64,000 nucleotides of DNA from Neorhizobium sp. UBA3556. GTDB taxonomy: Bacteria > Pseudomonadota > Alphaproteobacteria > Rhizobiales > Rhizobiaceae. The stretch is from positions 17,027-81,026 of the forward strand of contig DFNX01000008.1 in assembly GCA_002376235.1 (NCBI GenBank). Direction: 5' to 3'. Position 1 is the stretch's first letter. The number at the start of each line of letters is the position of its first letter. Positions 16,623 to 26,218 of the stretch are shown here, in pieces. The position numbers and the translations under genes are program-made. Below the pieces are notes generated by a model. The model was not told where the DNA came from. It saw only the letters and a program-made list of their open reading frames with translations, and searched no databases.

Positions 16623-16919
16623 ATGGCCACTCCAGACGCTCCCAAGACCAAAGTTGGCCCGACCAACTCAAACGACCATCTGGCGGAGGTAGCCAAACTT
16701 CGGCAGGAGGTTTCCGACCTTAGATCGAGGCTGGCTGAGATACACGGTCAGTCCGACATCGACGATCGTCCGGTCTCATCTAACCCTTGGCTCAAGATTG
16801 CCGCCACGGTGGGAATAACCTTTGCGCTCGGCAAGATCATTCGCGTGCTGCGCCTGCCAACTGCTACGGCCGTTGCCATCCCAATGATCAGCACCGAGGT
16901 GAGCCGTCGGTTTCTTTGA
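16623..16919 (+). CDS. Small membrane-anchored hypothetical protein
   Basis: A 98-residue protein: soluble N-terminus with a short coiled-coil stretch (LAEVAKLRQEVSDLRSRLAE, residues 20-39), then a hydrophobic C-terminal half (PWLKIAATVGITFALGKIIRVL). The architecture resembles ElaB/YqjD/DUF883-type ribosome- or envelope-associated stress proteins, but the family is not certain. It follows osmC by 65 bp and is probably in the same transcript. Confidence 0.6.
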   Translation: MATPDAPKTKVGPTNSNDHLAEVAKLRQEVSDLRSRLAEIHGQSDIDDRPVSSNPWLKIAATVGITFALGKIIRVLRLPTATAVAIPMISTEVSRRFL

Positions 16920-16993
16920 GACACCACGATCCGGACCGGATCCTATTGTCGCTCGCCTAGCGCAAGGTAACGGACACTGTTCTTGCCGATGAT

Positions 16994-17020
16994 TTCCAGT
17001 GACGCATGCCGTCACTGGAA
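16994..17020. terminator. Hairpin at the end of dnaE2
   Basis: An 11-bp perfect stem (TTCCAGTGACG and its complement, 5-nt loop) overlaps the dnaE2 stop codon. It may terminate the imu operon and, from the other side, the osmC transcript. Confidence 0.55.
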
Positions 17021-20000
17021 GTTTCTTGACTTGACCTTGAGAGTGTCGATGTGAAGATCTCGGACATAGATGTCCCGCGCGTCAGGCACTGATTTTTCCT
17101 TTCGCTCACGGTAGTCGCCTCCCCCCATGGATCCATGGGCGAACTCGTCGCCGCGACCCGTCGGTAGTTTGAAGTCTGTATTGCGGTCTGCCAGGCCAGA
17201 CAGGTCCTCCGACAGATCCACAAGTTGTTGCGCGACAAGATGGACGACATCTCCTTCCCGCTGGATCCTGCCATTAATCGCCATCATGCTTGCACTGAGA
17301 ACGACCCTCCGGCGCTTCTCGAACAGCTTTGGCCAGACAACGACGTTCGCAACGCCGGTCTCATCCTCGATCGTTATGAACATCACGCCTTTTGCGGATC
17401 CCGGCTTCTGTCGGACGAGCACCAGCCCGGCTGCAAAAACCCATTGGCCGTCCCGCGCCGACATCGCCTGCTCGCAGGTCAAGATATTCCGCTTGTCGAG
17501 ATCCTTGCGCAAGAACGCAAGCGGATGCTCTCGTAGCGTCAGGCCGGTATGGCTGTAGTCCTGGATGACGTTATGGCCATCGGTCATCTGCCGCAACGCG
17601 ACCTCCGGCTCCAGCTGTTCGGCAACCGTGTGCTCTTCGCGCTCGGCAGCGGCTGCAAACAAAGGAAGCGGCTCGTCCCTCAACGCCTTGATCGCCCACA
17701 GGGCATCCCGGCGCTCAAGTTTCAGGGATGGCCGAAACGCATCCGCTTCGGCAAGCTGGACGAGCGCATCGGCTGGTACACTTGAGCGCCGCCATGCATC
17801 GTCGACGCTTTCAAAGTCCGTCGTCATGCGGGCGGCCACGATCCTGGCGGCGTCAGCTGCGGCCAGTCCCTTGACCATCCGCATGCCGAGCCGAACGGCA
17901 TGGCGGTCGGTGTTTCCTATCCGCTCGAGCGTGCAGTCCCACCGGGACCGGTTGATGCACACCGGCCTGACCTCGACACCGTGCTTGCGCGCGTCGGTCA
18001 CGATCTGCGCGGGAGCATAGAAACCCATGGGCTGACTATTGATCAACGCCGCGCAGAACGCATCCGGGAAATGGCACTTGATGTAGCTGCTGGCATAGGC
18101 AATGAGCGCGAAGGAGGCTGCGTGGCTTTCTGGAAATCCATAGGATCCGAAGCCTTCGAGCTGCGAGAAGGTCTTCTCAGCAAATTCCGCCGTGTACCCG
18201 TTTCGAACCATCCCGGTGACGAGTTTTTCCTTGAAGCGGCTGACCCCGCCGGTGAATTTGAACGTCGCCATGCTCTTCCTGAGCTGGTCCGCCTCGCCGC
18301 CGGTAAATCCTGCGCACACCATGGCAACCCTCATCGCGGCCTCCTGAAAAAGGGGCACACCGAGGGTTTTCCCAAGCACGGCTTCGAGTTCCGGGGTGGG
18401 ATAGACGACAGGCTCCTTGCCCTCGCGCCTCCTCAGGTATGGGTGAACCATATCCCCTTGTATCGGTCCCGGGCGGACGATCGCCACCTGGACGACGAGA
18501 TCGTAGTATGTCCGCGGCTTCAGCCTCGGGAGCATGGCCATCTGGGCTCTGGACTCGATCTGGAAAGTGCCGAGCGTGTCCGCCTTCCTGATCATGGCAT
18601 AGGTCGCCTGATCCTCCTGCGGAATCTTCGCAAGATCGAGGTCTTCCTTTTTGTGTTCCCTGATCATGTCGAAGGCCTTCGCCATTGCCGTGAGCATGCC
18701 GAGTGCCAGGACGTCGACCTTCATCATCTTGAGCGCTTCGACGTCGTCCTTGTCCCATTCGATGATCTGCCTGTCGCGCATCGTGGCCGGCTCGATCGGT
18801 ACGAGATCGTCCAACCTGTCATGGGTCAGGACGAACCCTCCGGGGTGCTGTCCGAGATGCCTGGGTGCTCCCATGAGCTGCTGGGCAAGCTTCAGCGTCA
18901 GCACCAGCCTGCGGTCGTCAGGATTGAGATTGAGCTCGCGGATGTTCCTATCACTCACCTCTTCCGACCATGACCACATCCCGGACGACAGCACCTTTAT
19001 CAGATCCTCGGGAAGCCCAAGTGCCTTGCCGACGTCGCGGATCGCACCCTTGGCGCGGTAACGGGTAACTGTCGCGCAAAGCGCCGCCTTCTCGCGCCCG
19101 TAGGTACGGTAGATCCATTGGATCACCTCTTCCCGTCGGCCGTGCTCGAAATCCACGTCGATGTCCGGTGGTTCGTCCCGTTCCTGCGAGATGAATCTTT
19201 CAAACAGCAGATCATTCGTCGATGGATCGATGCTGGTGATGCCGAGAATGAAACAGACGGCCGAGTTGGCGGCTGACCCGCGTCCCTGGCAAAGTATGCC
19301 CTGGCTCCTTGCGAACCTGACGATGCTGAAGACCGTGAGGAAATACGGTGCATATCGCATCTTCTGGATCAGATCGAGTTCGTGCCGGACAGTCTTGAGA
19401 ACTTCCGGCGGCAGGCCCTCCGGATAGCGGTCGGGGATGCATTCCCACACACATTGCTCCAGGGATTCCTGCGCCGTCTTTCCCGGCACCAGCGCCTCCT
19501 CCGGATACTGGTAGCTGAGCTCATCGAGACTGAACTTGCAGCGGGATACGATCTCCATCGTCCGTGCCAGAGCTTCTGGATATCGAGGAAAGAGGCGTGC
19601 CATCTCGGTCGGCGGCTTGAGGTATCTGTCAGCGTGCCGTTCCCGTTCGAAACCAACGGCATCGATCGTCGTATTGTTGCGGATGCAGGTGACGATGTCC
19701 TGAAGCTGCCGCCTGTCCGGCTCGTGGAACAGGACATCGTTGGTCACGACCGTGCGGACGCGGAACTTCGTCGCGAGATTTGACAACTCGTGGAGCCGGA
19801 GCTGGTCGTTGGGCCTGCGTCGCAGGCAAAGGGAGAGGTAGGCCCTGTCGCCGAACACGTCGGCCATCTTTCTGAGCTGGACCGCACAGATGTCGTCGGC
19901 GAGATCCGGGACGAGAATACCGAGCATTCCATCCTGGTAGGCAACGACATCATCCCAGTGCAGGACGCAGTTGTTCTTGCCACCGCGGCTCTTGCCCAGG

Positions 20001-20278
20001 GTGATCAATCGCGTCAGCCGGGAATATGCCCCACGGTCTGTCGGATAGACCAATACCGACATCCCGTCTTGGAGATCGAGACGACAACCGACGACGAGCC
20101 TGACCCCGGTGGCTCTCGACGCTTCCAGCGCGCGAACGATGCCCGCCAGAGAATTCCGATCGACCACGCCGATGGCGGCGATCCCGAGTTCCTTGGCGGT
20201 TTCGAACAGTTCCTGCGCCGACGATGCACCGCGAAGAAACGAAAAATGCGTTGTGACCTGAAGTTCAGCATACGTCAT
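17012..20278 (-). CDS. dnaE2: Error-prone DNA polymerase DnaE2 (ImuC)
   Basis: A 1,088-residue polymerase of the C-family, starting MTYAELQVTTHFSFLRGASS (PHP domain). The catalytic PDIDVDFEHGRREEV lies near residue 390 and the third-Asp region is WDKDDVEALKMMKVDVLALGM. Gapped fingers and thumb follow, with a C-terminal OB-fold region (WVFAAGLVLVRQKPG). It performs SOS-induced translesion synthesis together with ImuA and ImuB. Its ATG overlaps the imuB stop (ATGA), showing translational coupling. Confidence 0.95.
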   Translation of the reverse strand: MTYAELQVTTHFSFLRGASSAQELFETAKELGIAAIGVVDRNSLAGIVRALEASRATGVRLVVGCRLDLQDGMSVLVYPTDRGAYSRLTRLITLGKSRGGKNNCVLHWDDVVAYQDGMLGILVPDLADDICAVQLRKMADVFGDRAYLSLCLRRRPNDQLRLHELSNLATKFRVRTVVTNDVLFHEPDRRQLQDIVTCIRNNTTIDAVGFERERHADRYLKPPTEMARLFPRYPEALARTMEIVSRCKFSLDELSYQYPEEALVPGKTAQESLEQCVWECIPDRYPEGLPPEVLKTVRHELDLIQKMRYAPYFLTVFSIVRFARSQGILCQGRGSAANSAVCFILGITSIDPSTNDLLFERFISQERDEPPDIDVDFEHGRREEVIQWIYRTYGREKAALCATVTRYRAKGAIRDVGKALGLPEDLIKVLSSGMWSWSEEVSDRNIRELNLNPDDRRLVLTLKLAQQLMGAPRHLGQHPGGFVLTHDRLDDLVPIEPATMRDRQIIEWDKDDVEALKMMKVDVLALGMLTAMAKAFDMIREHKKEDLDLAKIPQEDQATYAMIRKADTLGTFQIESRAQMAMLPRLKPRTYYDLVVQVAIVRPGPIQGDMVHPYLRRREGKEPVVYPTPELEAVLGKTLGVPLFQEAAMRVAMVCAGFTGGEADQLRKSMATFKFTGGVSRFKEKLVTGMVRNGYTAEFAEKTFSQLEGFGSYGFPESHAASFALIAYASSYIKCHFPDAFCAALINSQPMGFYAPAQIVTDARKHGVEVRPVCINRSRWDCTLERIGNTDRHAVRLGMRMVKGLAAADAARIVAARMTTDFESVDDAWRRSSVPADALVQLAEADAFRPSLKLERRDALWAIKALRDEPLPLFAAAAEREEHTVAEQLEPEVALRQMTDGHNVIQDYSHTGLTLREHPLAFLRKDLDKRNILTCEQAMSARDGQWVFAAGLVLVRQKPGSAKGVMFITIEDETGVANVVVWPKLFEKRRRVVLSASMMAINGRIQREGDVVHLVAQQLVDLSEDLSGLADRNTDFKLPTGRGDEFAHGSMGGGDYRERKEKSVPDARDIYVRDLHIDTLKVKSRNFQ

Positions 20279-21786
20279 GCGAATATCCCGTGAACAAACC
20301 ACCTGTGGGATCCGGTTTCGGCCGCCACGCCGTCACCGGAACGATAGATCCAGAGCCGCTCTCCGCTCTCGTCTTCGACGATGAAGTAGTCGCGCACGGC
20401 AGCCCACTCCGAAGTCCGCTGCCACCACTCGCCGAAAATCCGCTCCGGGCCGTCGGCGCGTATCACCTTGCGGCGTTTTCCTCGCCAGAGAACCCAGACC
20501 GGCGGATGGTCGGGAAGGAGAGCCATCACATCGACCTGTTCGGGCCTGGCAAGCAGACGGACTGGACGCGGCCAGTGTCCATTCCAGGAAGCCTCATCGT
20601 GATCGATTATGGCACTGATCCTAGTTACCGACCGCTCCGGGACATCGGAGGCGACCGGAGAGACCCGATAAACCCGTTGTCCCCGATTGCCGAAGATGTC
20701 GATGAGAGGCGTGATGTCAGCGACCTCGTCCTCGACCAGAGAGGATGCCTTCTGGATTTCTTCAAGCGGTTCCGCCCAGGTGGCGACGAGCGTGAGCCGC
20801 TCGATCCCGAAACCAGGCTCAATCTTCTCGGTCCTGTCGCGAAATAGCTTCGTTAGCCACGCGATATCGCGAACCGGCTTTGCCGTCCCTGCCCTGATCG
20901 CCTGCCGGGTGTTGTCGACCTTGTCGACAATGAGGTCCGTCCGACGCACGCCGAGGCCCTTCTTCTGAAGCTCGCCGACGAGCTGGACAACGAGGCGGCC
21001 GACATACTTGTTGATGGTCTCCGCGGCGCCGATGGGCTCCTGAAAGGATCTGCTGATGGAAATGTTTTCCGGCCCTCGGATGGGATCGATGGGTTCCCCG
21101 GCGCGGCCGAACATCTGATCCAGCCTCCTGCCGATTTCCGGGCCAAACCGCAGAGCCAACGGTGCCCGTGGCGTATTCGAGAGCTCTCCGATAGACTGGA
21201 AGCCAAGCGTGCGCAGGTCGCCGACGATCTTGTCCGGTAGACGGAGCAGTGAGATCGGAAGCCGCTCAACCGCCCTGACGGTTTCGCCGCGGGGTACGAT
21301 AACAGTGTCGCGGGTGATGGCTCTGGCGCAGGCATGGGCGGCTCCCCATGTGTCGGCGATGGCGACGCGCGCCGTGAGGCCCCTGCCCCTGAAGCGGTTG
21401 GCGATGCCGGTCAGCATCGGATCCTCGCCGCCCTGCAGATGATCGGCGCCTTCGGTATCCATGACGATCCCGTTCGTTCCGTCTACGGCGACGATCGGGG
21501 AATACTGGGTCAGAGCCCAAAGCGTGATCCGTTCGAGTGCCTCGGCATCAGCGAGCGGATCCGCGTCGACGAGCATCAGCCCCTGGAAGAGCGCTTGGGC
21601 CTTGGCGGCCGCCATGCCGACGCGAACGCCAGCCTTGCGCGCGGCGTCGTCGGCGGCGGCAACCCATCGCTTCGACCCCGATTTTGCGATCACAGCCATG
21701 GCCTGGTCAACCGGAATAGAGGGATCGGCGCGACGTAGTCGATCCGTCGACAGATCCGGCAGGTATATGGAGACGACCCTGGTCAT
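20275..21786 (-). CDS. imuB: ImuB, Y-family polymerase-like mutagenesis protein
   Basis: A 503-residue protein beginning MTRVVSIYLPDLSTDRLRR. It resembles the palm/finger region of Y-family polymerases (YSPIVAVDGTNGIVMDTEGADHL) but should lack polymerase activity; ImuB proteins act as a hub binding the beta clamp, ImuA and DnaE2. The longer frame from 21825 adds residues unlike ImuB. It overlaps imuA by about 80 bp upstream and dnaE2 by 4 bp downstream. Confidence 0.92.
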   Translation of the reverse strand: MTRVVSIYLPDLSTDRLRRADPSIPVDQAMAVIAKSGSKRWVAAADDAARKAGVRVGMAAAKAQALFQGLMLVDADPLADAEALERITLWALTQYSPIVAVDGTNGIVMDTEGADHLQGGEDPMLTGIANRFRGRGLTARVAIADTWGAAHACARAITRDTVIVPRGETVRAVERLPISLLRLPDKIVGDLRTLGFQSIGELSNTPRAPLALRFGPEIGRRLDQMFGRAGEPIDPIRGPENISISRSFQEPIGAAETINKYVGRLVVQLVGELQKKGLGVRRTDLIVDKVDNTRQAIRAGTAKPVRDIAWLTKLFRDRTEKIEPGFGIERLTLVATWAEPLEEIQKASSLVEDEVADITPLIDIFGNRGQRVYRVSPVASDVPERSVTRISAIIDHDEASWNGHWPRPVRLLARPEQVDVMALLPDHPPVWVLWRGKRRKVIRADGPERIFGEWWQRTSEWAAVRDYFIVEDESGERLWIYRSGDGVAAETGSHRWFVHGIFA

Positions 21787-22462
21787 CACATGCTCCGACA
21801 ATAAACTCAGCACACTCGCCCGCACGCGATCTCATCAGTTCCAAAAACCATCTCGGTCGTCCGATACCTGGAACCGGAAGCGCCTCGGACGGCATCACAC
21901 TCACCCTCCATCTCGTGACCGATGCAGTAGGCTGGCCGAAATCATTGGCCTCGGTCTGCCTTCGCCAACGGCGCACCGCCAAGGCGATGGTCCCGGTCCG
22001 CTCTGCGACAAGTTGGAGCCGTCTACTCGTCACCATCGGCAACCGCACCATCTCGCCAATGACAGCACCGCAGCCGCCGTAGCTGAGTGCTTCCTCCATG
22101 TTGGCGGCAACGTCTTCCTCTCGATCACTCTCGACGAAGATGACCCGTTTGGGATGCAGCCCCGCTTGTGCGAGAGCCGGAAAAAACAGATCCGGCCGCG
22201 TCATGCACCAGACAACCGGGCCTTTCGTTCGAGCGGCGATACCGGCGGCGAAGAGCGCGGCAGCCGCTCCGTCGATTGTGCCGGATCCACCGCCTGCGAA
22301 TTCATGAAGTGCACCATGAGCCAGGCCACCGCCCGGAAGGATCCCGTCGATATCAGCGAGACCGAACGGCAGGCAGCCCGCCTTTTTCACGCCCTCGCCT
22401 TCAATGAAGGAGATGCGATCGCGCAGATCGGAGAGAACTTGCTCTCGCAGAACAGCCGACAT
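21707..22462 (-). CDS. imuA: ImuA, RecA/SulA-like mutagenesis protein
   Basis: A 251-residue protein with GLADIDGILPGGGLAHGALHEFAG near residue 35 and WCMTRPDLFFPALAQAGL, typical of ImuA. The RecA-like core lacks a canonical Walker A. It leads the imuA-imuB-dnaE2 operon. An SOS box lies 68 bp upstream. The 3' end overlaps imuB in another frame, as in other alphaproteobacterial cassettes. Confidence 0.9.
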   Translation of the reverse strand: MSAVLREQVLSDLRDRISFIEGEGVKKAGCLPFGLADIDGILPGGGLAHGALHEFAGGGSGTIDGAAAALFAAGIAARTKGPVVWCMTRPDLFFPALAQAGLHPKRVIFVESDREEDVAANMEEALSYGGCGAVIGEMVRLPMVTSRRLQLVAERTGTIALAVRRWRRQTEANDFGQPTASVTRWRVSVMPSEALPVPGIGRPRWFLELMRSRAGECAEFIVGACDDQGRLHIPAGSVDGSTTSRRSLYSG

Positions 22463-22529
22463 CGTTCGCGGAATCCTTTCAGAGCGCGTTGGTTCGAAAC
22501 AGGCGACATCATGCGCCAGAATGCTTGAT

Positions 22530-22544
22530 GTTCTTCTTCTGTTC
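22530..22544 (-). promoter_or_regulatory. LexA (SOS) box upstream of imuA
   Basis: Perfect GTTC-N7-GTTC, equivalently GAAC-N7-GAAC on the coding strand. This is the established alphaproteobacterial LexA operator. Confidence 0.85.
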
Positions 22545-22963
22545 CTTCATAAGAGAGGAGTCAAGCGGGTCAAAAATAGGAATACAGTCACATTCCGTTA
22601 GTGATTTCGCAGATTGTCGTTTTGAATCAGATCCCTAGGACGCGCTGGTAACCTACCGGCTTTATTGAAGAAAAATTTTCCGATGCAAGGGAGAGAGGCA
22701 ATCAGCATCTTGATTGAGTTGGGCATCGGGCTGTTCTCGGCCGCACGGACTAACAGACAGACGCTCTGCGCTTTCGTTCCACGAACAGCGCCTTGGCCGG
22801 CCCCCTTATGCGCACTGCCGATCTTTTTCGTGGTAGGCATCCGACGCTTGTCAAAGCTCTCGCAAAATCCGGTTTTCGACAGTCCATCGGCGAGAGGGCT
22901 GCCGTTGGACAACATTTCAAACGGAAACGGCTATTGCGCTATTGCTGATGAAGAGGCAGGCCG
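22545..22963. other. Intergenic region of about 420 bp, no clear gene
   Basis: Open frames of 105 residues (minus, 22598-22915) and 100 residues (plus, 22665-22967) overlap each other; neither has recognisable family features or a convincing translation signal. It separates the imu operon from a small zinc-finger-like gene. Confidence 0.4.
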
Positions 22964-23206
22964 ATGAGCCAGGTTTCATCTTCACTCGATCTGACGGCAA
23001 CTCTGCGCCAGGTGCGTGCTCCAATGATTTCGGTCGAGTGTCGGCTTTGTGGCCGCAAGGGAACTTTTGATCGGGCCGTGCTCGTCAAGAAGCACGGAGC
23101 CAACATTACCTTTGCGAGACTGCGCCGCATGGCAGCCATGGGATGCGACAAGCTTATCAGTGAAGACGGGGATCGATGCGGGGCAAGCTTCCCGTGTCTC
23201 GATTGA
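22964..23206 (+). CDS. Small zinc-ribbon-like hypothetical protein
   Basis: An 80-residue protein starting MSQVSSSLDLTATLRQ. It carries a CRLC pair near residue 26 and later single cysteines (GCDK, RCGASFPC), which could form a zinc ribbon. Central motif GTFDRAVLVKKHGANITFARLRRM. I recall similar rhizobial proteins of unknown function. Good-quality upstream site is not obvious. Confidence 0.6.
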   Translation: MSQVSSSLDLTATLRQVRAPMISVECRLCGRKGTFDRAVLVKKHGANITFARLRRMAAMGCDKLISEDGDRCGASFPCLD

Positions 23207-23217
23207 GAGGCATGTCT

Positions 23218-23460
23218 TTTTTTCCTCAATGACCATGGTCCGCGACACCGTACGGGCGAGTGTCGGCGCCGATTGCATGCCCGGCTCAATGGTCAGCAGT
23301 GACATCACAGCAGGAAGGTTGGCTCTCGGGAAGATATCCTGACAAACTCAACTGTTGGCGCTCTATCCATCGCGACGCGTAACTGGCGCACGTGTCGCAG
23401 CATTTCTGGTAATGCTGAAGGCCGCTTTTACGAGCGTCATCGCGGACAAGGGGTATAGCA
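23218..23460 (+). pseudogene. LysR effector-domain C-terminal relic
   Basis: Translated fragments line up with the C-terminus of the LysR gene at 9343. First SSMTMVRDTVRASVGADCMPGSMVSSDI ending in a stop near 23340, then in another frame LLALYPSRRVTGARVAAFLVMLKAAF. The intact LysR has MIMVRDAVRMGVGAGCLPQSLVSHDL and LWALYPSRRLLSARVSAF at the same places. HTH and most of the effector domain are gone, and a frameshift or short deletion separates the two fragments. Confidence 0.65.
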
Positions 23461-23558
23461 CGCGGAATAAACAGCCGGGCTGGTAACTCGTCCCATGAGG
23501 ATTGGCAGGAAAGGCGGCGCGAGCTACCCTTTTCCGGTGTCGATGGGAGACTTCTCGC

Positions 23559-24329
23559 ATGTGCAATCTCTACCGCATGGATGACAAGGACTGGGTTCGC
23601 AAATGGGCGATCGACGCCGAGAGCCTGATCAATCTGATGCCGGCATATCAAGTCAACCCCGACCAAATGGCACCGATCGTCCGCAACACGCCCGACGGAC
23701 GCAAGCAGCTCGTTCACGCCAGATGGGGTCTTCCAGCACCTTTCTATGTATTGAAGAAGGCAGCCGAGACCCGAGCCGAAAAGCTTCGGAAAAAGGGCGA
23801 GGACATCGATCTGGACAAGCTCATAAAAATGGAACCGGACAGAGGCACAACCAATGTTCGCAAGCTTCATCTCGGACACTGGAAGCAGTGGTTCGGCGTT
23901 GAACACCGCTGTATCGTGCCCGTGACGTCTTTTGCGGAACCGGACCCGGCCAGCCAGAAGCCGGGCGGCCGGGTTCCGAATGCATGGTTTTCAAGAGACG
24001 AGGAGAAGCCGGTCATGTTCTTCGCCGGCATCCATGTCCCTGGCTGGATCAGCGTCCGGAAGATCAAGGACGGCGTCACAACGGACGACCTTTATGGGTT
24101 CCTGACGACCGACCCGAACGATGTCGTCGCACCGATCCACAAGGAGGCAATGCCCGTACTGCTGCTCACTGCAGAGGAGACAGACGTCTGGATGCGAGCC
24201 GGATGGGACGAGGCCAAGACACTTGCCCGCCCGGCTCCGAACAATGCAGTCATGGTGACCTCCAGGGAAGACTACGGATCCAGCATCATTTCGAAGGAAG
24301 GCGAGGAGATGCAGCCTAAACTATTGTGA
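23559..24329 (+). CDS. SOS-response-associated peptidase (SRAP/HMCES-YedK)
   Basis: A 256-residue protein from the ATG at 23559, so that Cys2 (MCNLYRM) becomes the catalytic nucleophile after Met removal. RCIVPVTSFAEPD, FFAGIHVPGW, and DPNDVVAPIHKEAMPVLL supply the remaining SRAP active-site region, including the Glu/His residues. SRAP proteins crosslink to abasic sites in single-stranded DNA and shield them. Its position near imuABC and NHEJ genes strengthens the DNA-repair theme. Confidence 0.9.
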   Translation: MCNLYRMDDKDWVRKWAIDAESLINLMPAYQVNPDQMAPIVRNTPDGRKQLVHARWGLPAPFYVLKKAAETRAEKLRKKGEDIDLDKLIKMEPDRGTTNVRKLHLGHWKQWFGVEHRCIVPVTSFAEPDPASQKPGGRVPNAWFSRDEEKPVMFFAGIHVPGWISVRKIKDGVTTDDLYGFLTTDPNDVVAPIHKEAMPVLLLTAEETDVWMRAGWDEAKTLARPAPNNAVMVTSREDYGSSIISKEGEEMQPKLL

Positions 24330-24405
24330 CCGCAGAAGACATGCGCGTCCCGATCCTGTGCGCCTCGGCGCATCAGAGCAGTAAGGCAGCGTTGCCCGTG
24401 ATCAC

Positions 24406-26112
24406 TCAGGTTAGAACTTCCGCCAGGGGGTTGTTCTCCCCGGCCTCAGGAGCTTTCTCTTCTGCACGCACTCCGTTTCTTTCGTTCACGTCGGAGACGA
24501 TTGCGGCGGCGGCAATTTCCGCCATGTCCCTCGCGCTCGTGATACCCTGCACGAACGGCAGCTTGTGCAGCAGGAAAGGTATCGAGATACAGTAGAGGTT
24601 GGTGCAGACATTCCTGTCGACTATCGGCCTGAAGTGCTCATCGACCTCGATCCCGCCGGTCGCCTTCGTAGCGCCAGTCTCTTCGGAAACTTCCGTCTTC
24701 GCTTCTTCCACGAGGCCCGGCTTTAAAAGGCTCGGGAACGGCAGATCTGGTGCATCCGCCGAATTTCGTCCGGTCGCATCGATGAACGCTTCGAAGCGGC
24801 GCTCGTCGTCGCCGGCGGCGACTGTGGCTCCGCCGGCTATTGTTTCTCTTCGCACATCGTAGTCCGCGCCAAGAGCCCAGACATCGAGCACTTCTGCGCG
24901 GTGGAGAGCGAGGAGCCTTTCGATCGACTGGTGAGGCACAGTCGCATAGTCATCGACAAAGATCGTCTTAAAGTGCCTGTGGAAGCGTTCGAGATCGGCG
25001 ACGTTGAGGTGGGGGACCGCACGGGCCAGATTTTCGTGCATACGCAGCAGCGCATAGCGCCACTTCACGGTGATCTTGCCAGCCTTGTTTCGCTTCGCTT
25101 CCTCAAGGTTGCGCTCGGCCCAATCGAACGGATCCGCGTCATACCGATTGCGAAAATACCGATCCGCGATGTCCTCGACCGTTGCCGAAGCGAGATCGAT
25201 CTCGGTTGCGTATTGCGGGTCGGCGTCCAGCAGTTCTTTTCTGAACAGCTCAAAAAGCCGGTCCAGAAGTCCATCTGAGCCTTCATCGACCAAACCATCC
25301 ACGGCTTCCCTGGTGCAGTGACGGCACGGGTCGTATGGAATCGGGCAATAAAAATCGGCCTCAGGCAGCAACCCCTTTCGAGACATCATAGTGATCCGCA
25401 AGCCACCGCTGTCCGGTCGAGGTCGATAGACAAGAACACCGTCCTCTTCATCGAAGCGGCCGTGAGCGGCGGCAACGGTGACGGCAGCATCGATCCCACT
25501 CAGAGAGGTACCGAGAATACCGACGCGGACCGCGCCGACCCGCTTGATGGCAGCCGCCGGCCAAGGGGAAATAAAGAAGCCGGGTGACGTCTCGGTCTCC
25601 TCAGGCCAGTCATGGCCTGTTGCCATGACCACATGGTCAAACCGCTCTTCGGATGGCTCTGCTTGCGGGCCGCGTGAAGCAACCGTGATGAAATCTGCCC
25701 GGAGGCTTATGTCGATGACCCGCGTGCGGCCGCGCACATCGATTTCGTGTCCTGCTTTCCGACCTAAATCCACGAGAGACCGAAACTGGCTCTCGAAGTA
25801 TTCGCCAAGCACGACACGCGGATAGAATTCACGCTCTCCGAGCTCCTCGCGCTTCAGCCCGAGTTCGTCAAGCCTCGCGTCGCTCAATGAACCGAGCCAT
25901 TCGTGCAGTGTGTCAACAATGCGGGGTATTTCGATGCTTGCAATGTTTGCGAGCATAACCACGTCATTCATGGCCGGATGATACGGCGTGCCCTTACCTG
26001 GGTCGGGGCTTTCTTCAAACACGGTAATAGCGGTCGGAACACGACCTTCCACCAGACCTTTGAGAGTATAGATCCCAGTCGGACCCGAACCGATAATGGC
26101 GACACGCTGCAT
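24406..26112 (-). CDS. FAD/NAD(P)-binding protein (pfam13454 type), copy 1
   Basis: A 568-residue flavoprotein. Rossmann motif GSGPTGIYTL at residues 8-17, a FDHVVMATGHDW motif, and a second dinucleotide site GILGTSLSGIDAAVTVA. Resembles HI0933/MnmC-unlike proteins of the NAD_binding_9 family, of unknown substrate. A frameshifted paralogue is at 43462-45182. Both have exact stress promoters 34-39 bp upstream of their starts, so both probably belong to the general stress response. It is divergent from the Ku genes. Confidence 0.8.
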   Translation of the reverse strand: MQRVAIIGSGPTGIYTLKGLVEGRVPTAITVFEESPDPGKGTPYHPAMNDVVMLANIASIEIPRIVDTLHEWLGSLSDARLDELGLKREELGEREFYPRVVLGEYFESQFRSLVDLGRKAGHEIDVRGRTRVIDISLRADFITVASRGPQAEPSEERFDHVVMATGHDWPEETETSPGFFISPWPAAAIKRVGAVRVGILGTSLSGIDAAVTVAAAHGRFDEEDGVLVYRPRPDSGGLRITMMSRKGLLPEADFYCPIPYDPCRHCTREAVDGLVDEGSDGLLDRLFELFRKELLDADPQYATEIDLASATVEDIADRYFRNRYDADPFDWAERNLEEAKRNKAGKITVKWRYALLRMHENLARAVPHLNVADLERFHRHFKTIFVDDYATVPHQSIERLLALHRAEVLDVWALGADYDVRRETIAGGATVAAGDDERRFEAFIDATGRNSADAPDLPFPSLLKPGLVEEAKTEVSEETGATKATGGIEVDEHFRPIVDRNVCTNLYCISIPFLLHKLPFVQGITSARDMAEIAAAAIVSDVNERNGVRAEEKAPEAGENNPLAEVLT

Positions 26113-26145
26113 TCGAAACTCGGTAGCTGTTTGAGACCACCCGCA

Positions 26146-26170
26146 AACGCGTCTCCCGATCCAATGTTCC
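26146..26170 (-). promoter_or_regulatory. EcfG/RpoE2-type promoter (GGAAC-N16-CGTT)
   Basis: Minus strand: GGAAC 26170-26166, CGTT 26149-26146, spacing 16, 33 bp before the flavoprotein start. Confidence 0.75.
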
Positions 26171-26218
26171 AGCTTGGTCTACTACCGTACGGCCGGCTAT
26201 CATGATTGCCGTTCCTTT

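Noticed and set aside
17900..18973. 357-residue plus-strand open frame
   Set aside because: Antisense of dnaE2 catalytic region.
22598..22967. Two overlapping frames of 100-105 residues
   Set aside because: No homology signals or translation signals; treated as intergenic.
26182..26195. CCGTACGG near the flavoprotein promoter as a sixth copy of the inverted repeat
   Set aside because: Only the left half matches GTACGGYRKCGTAC; too weak to count.
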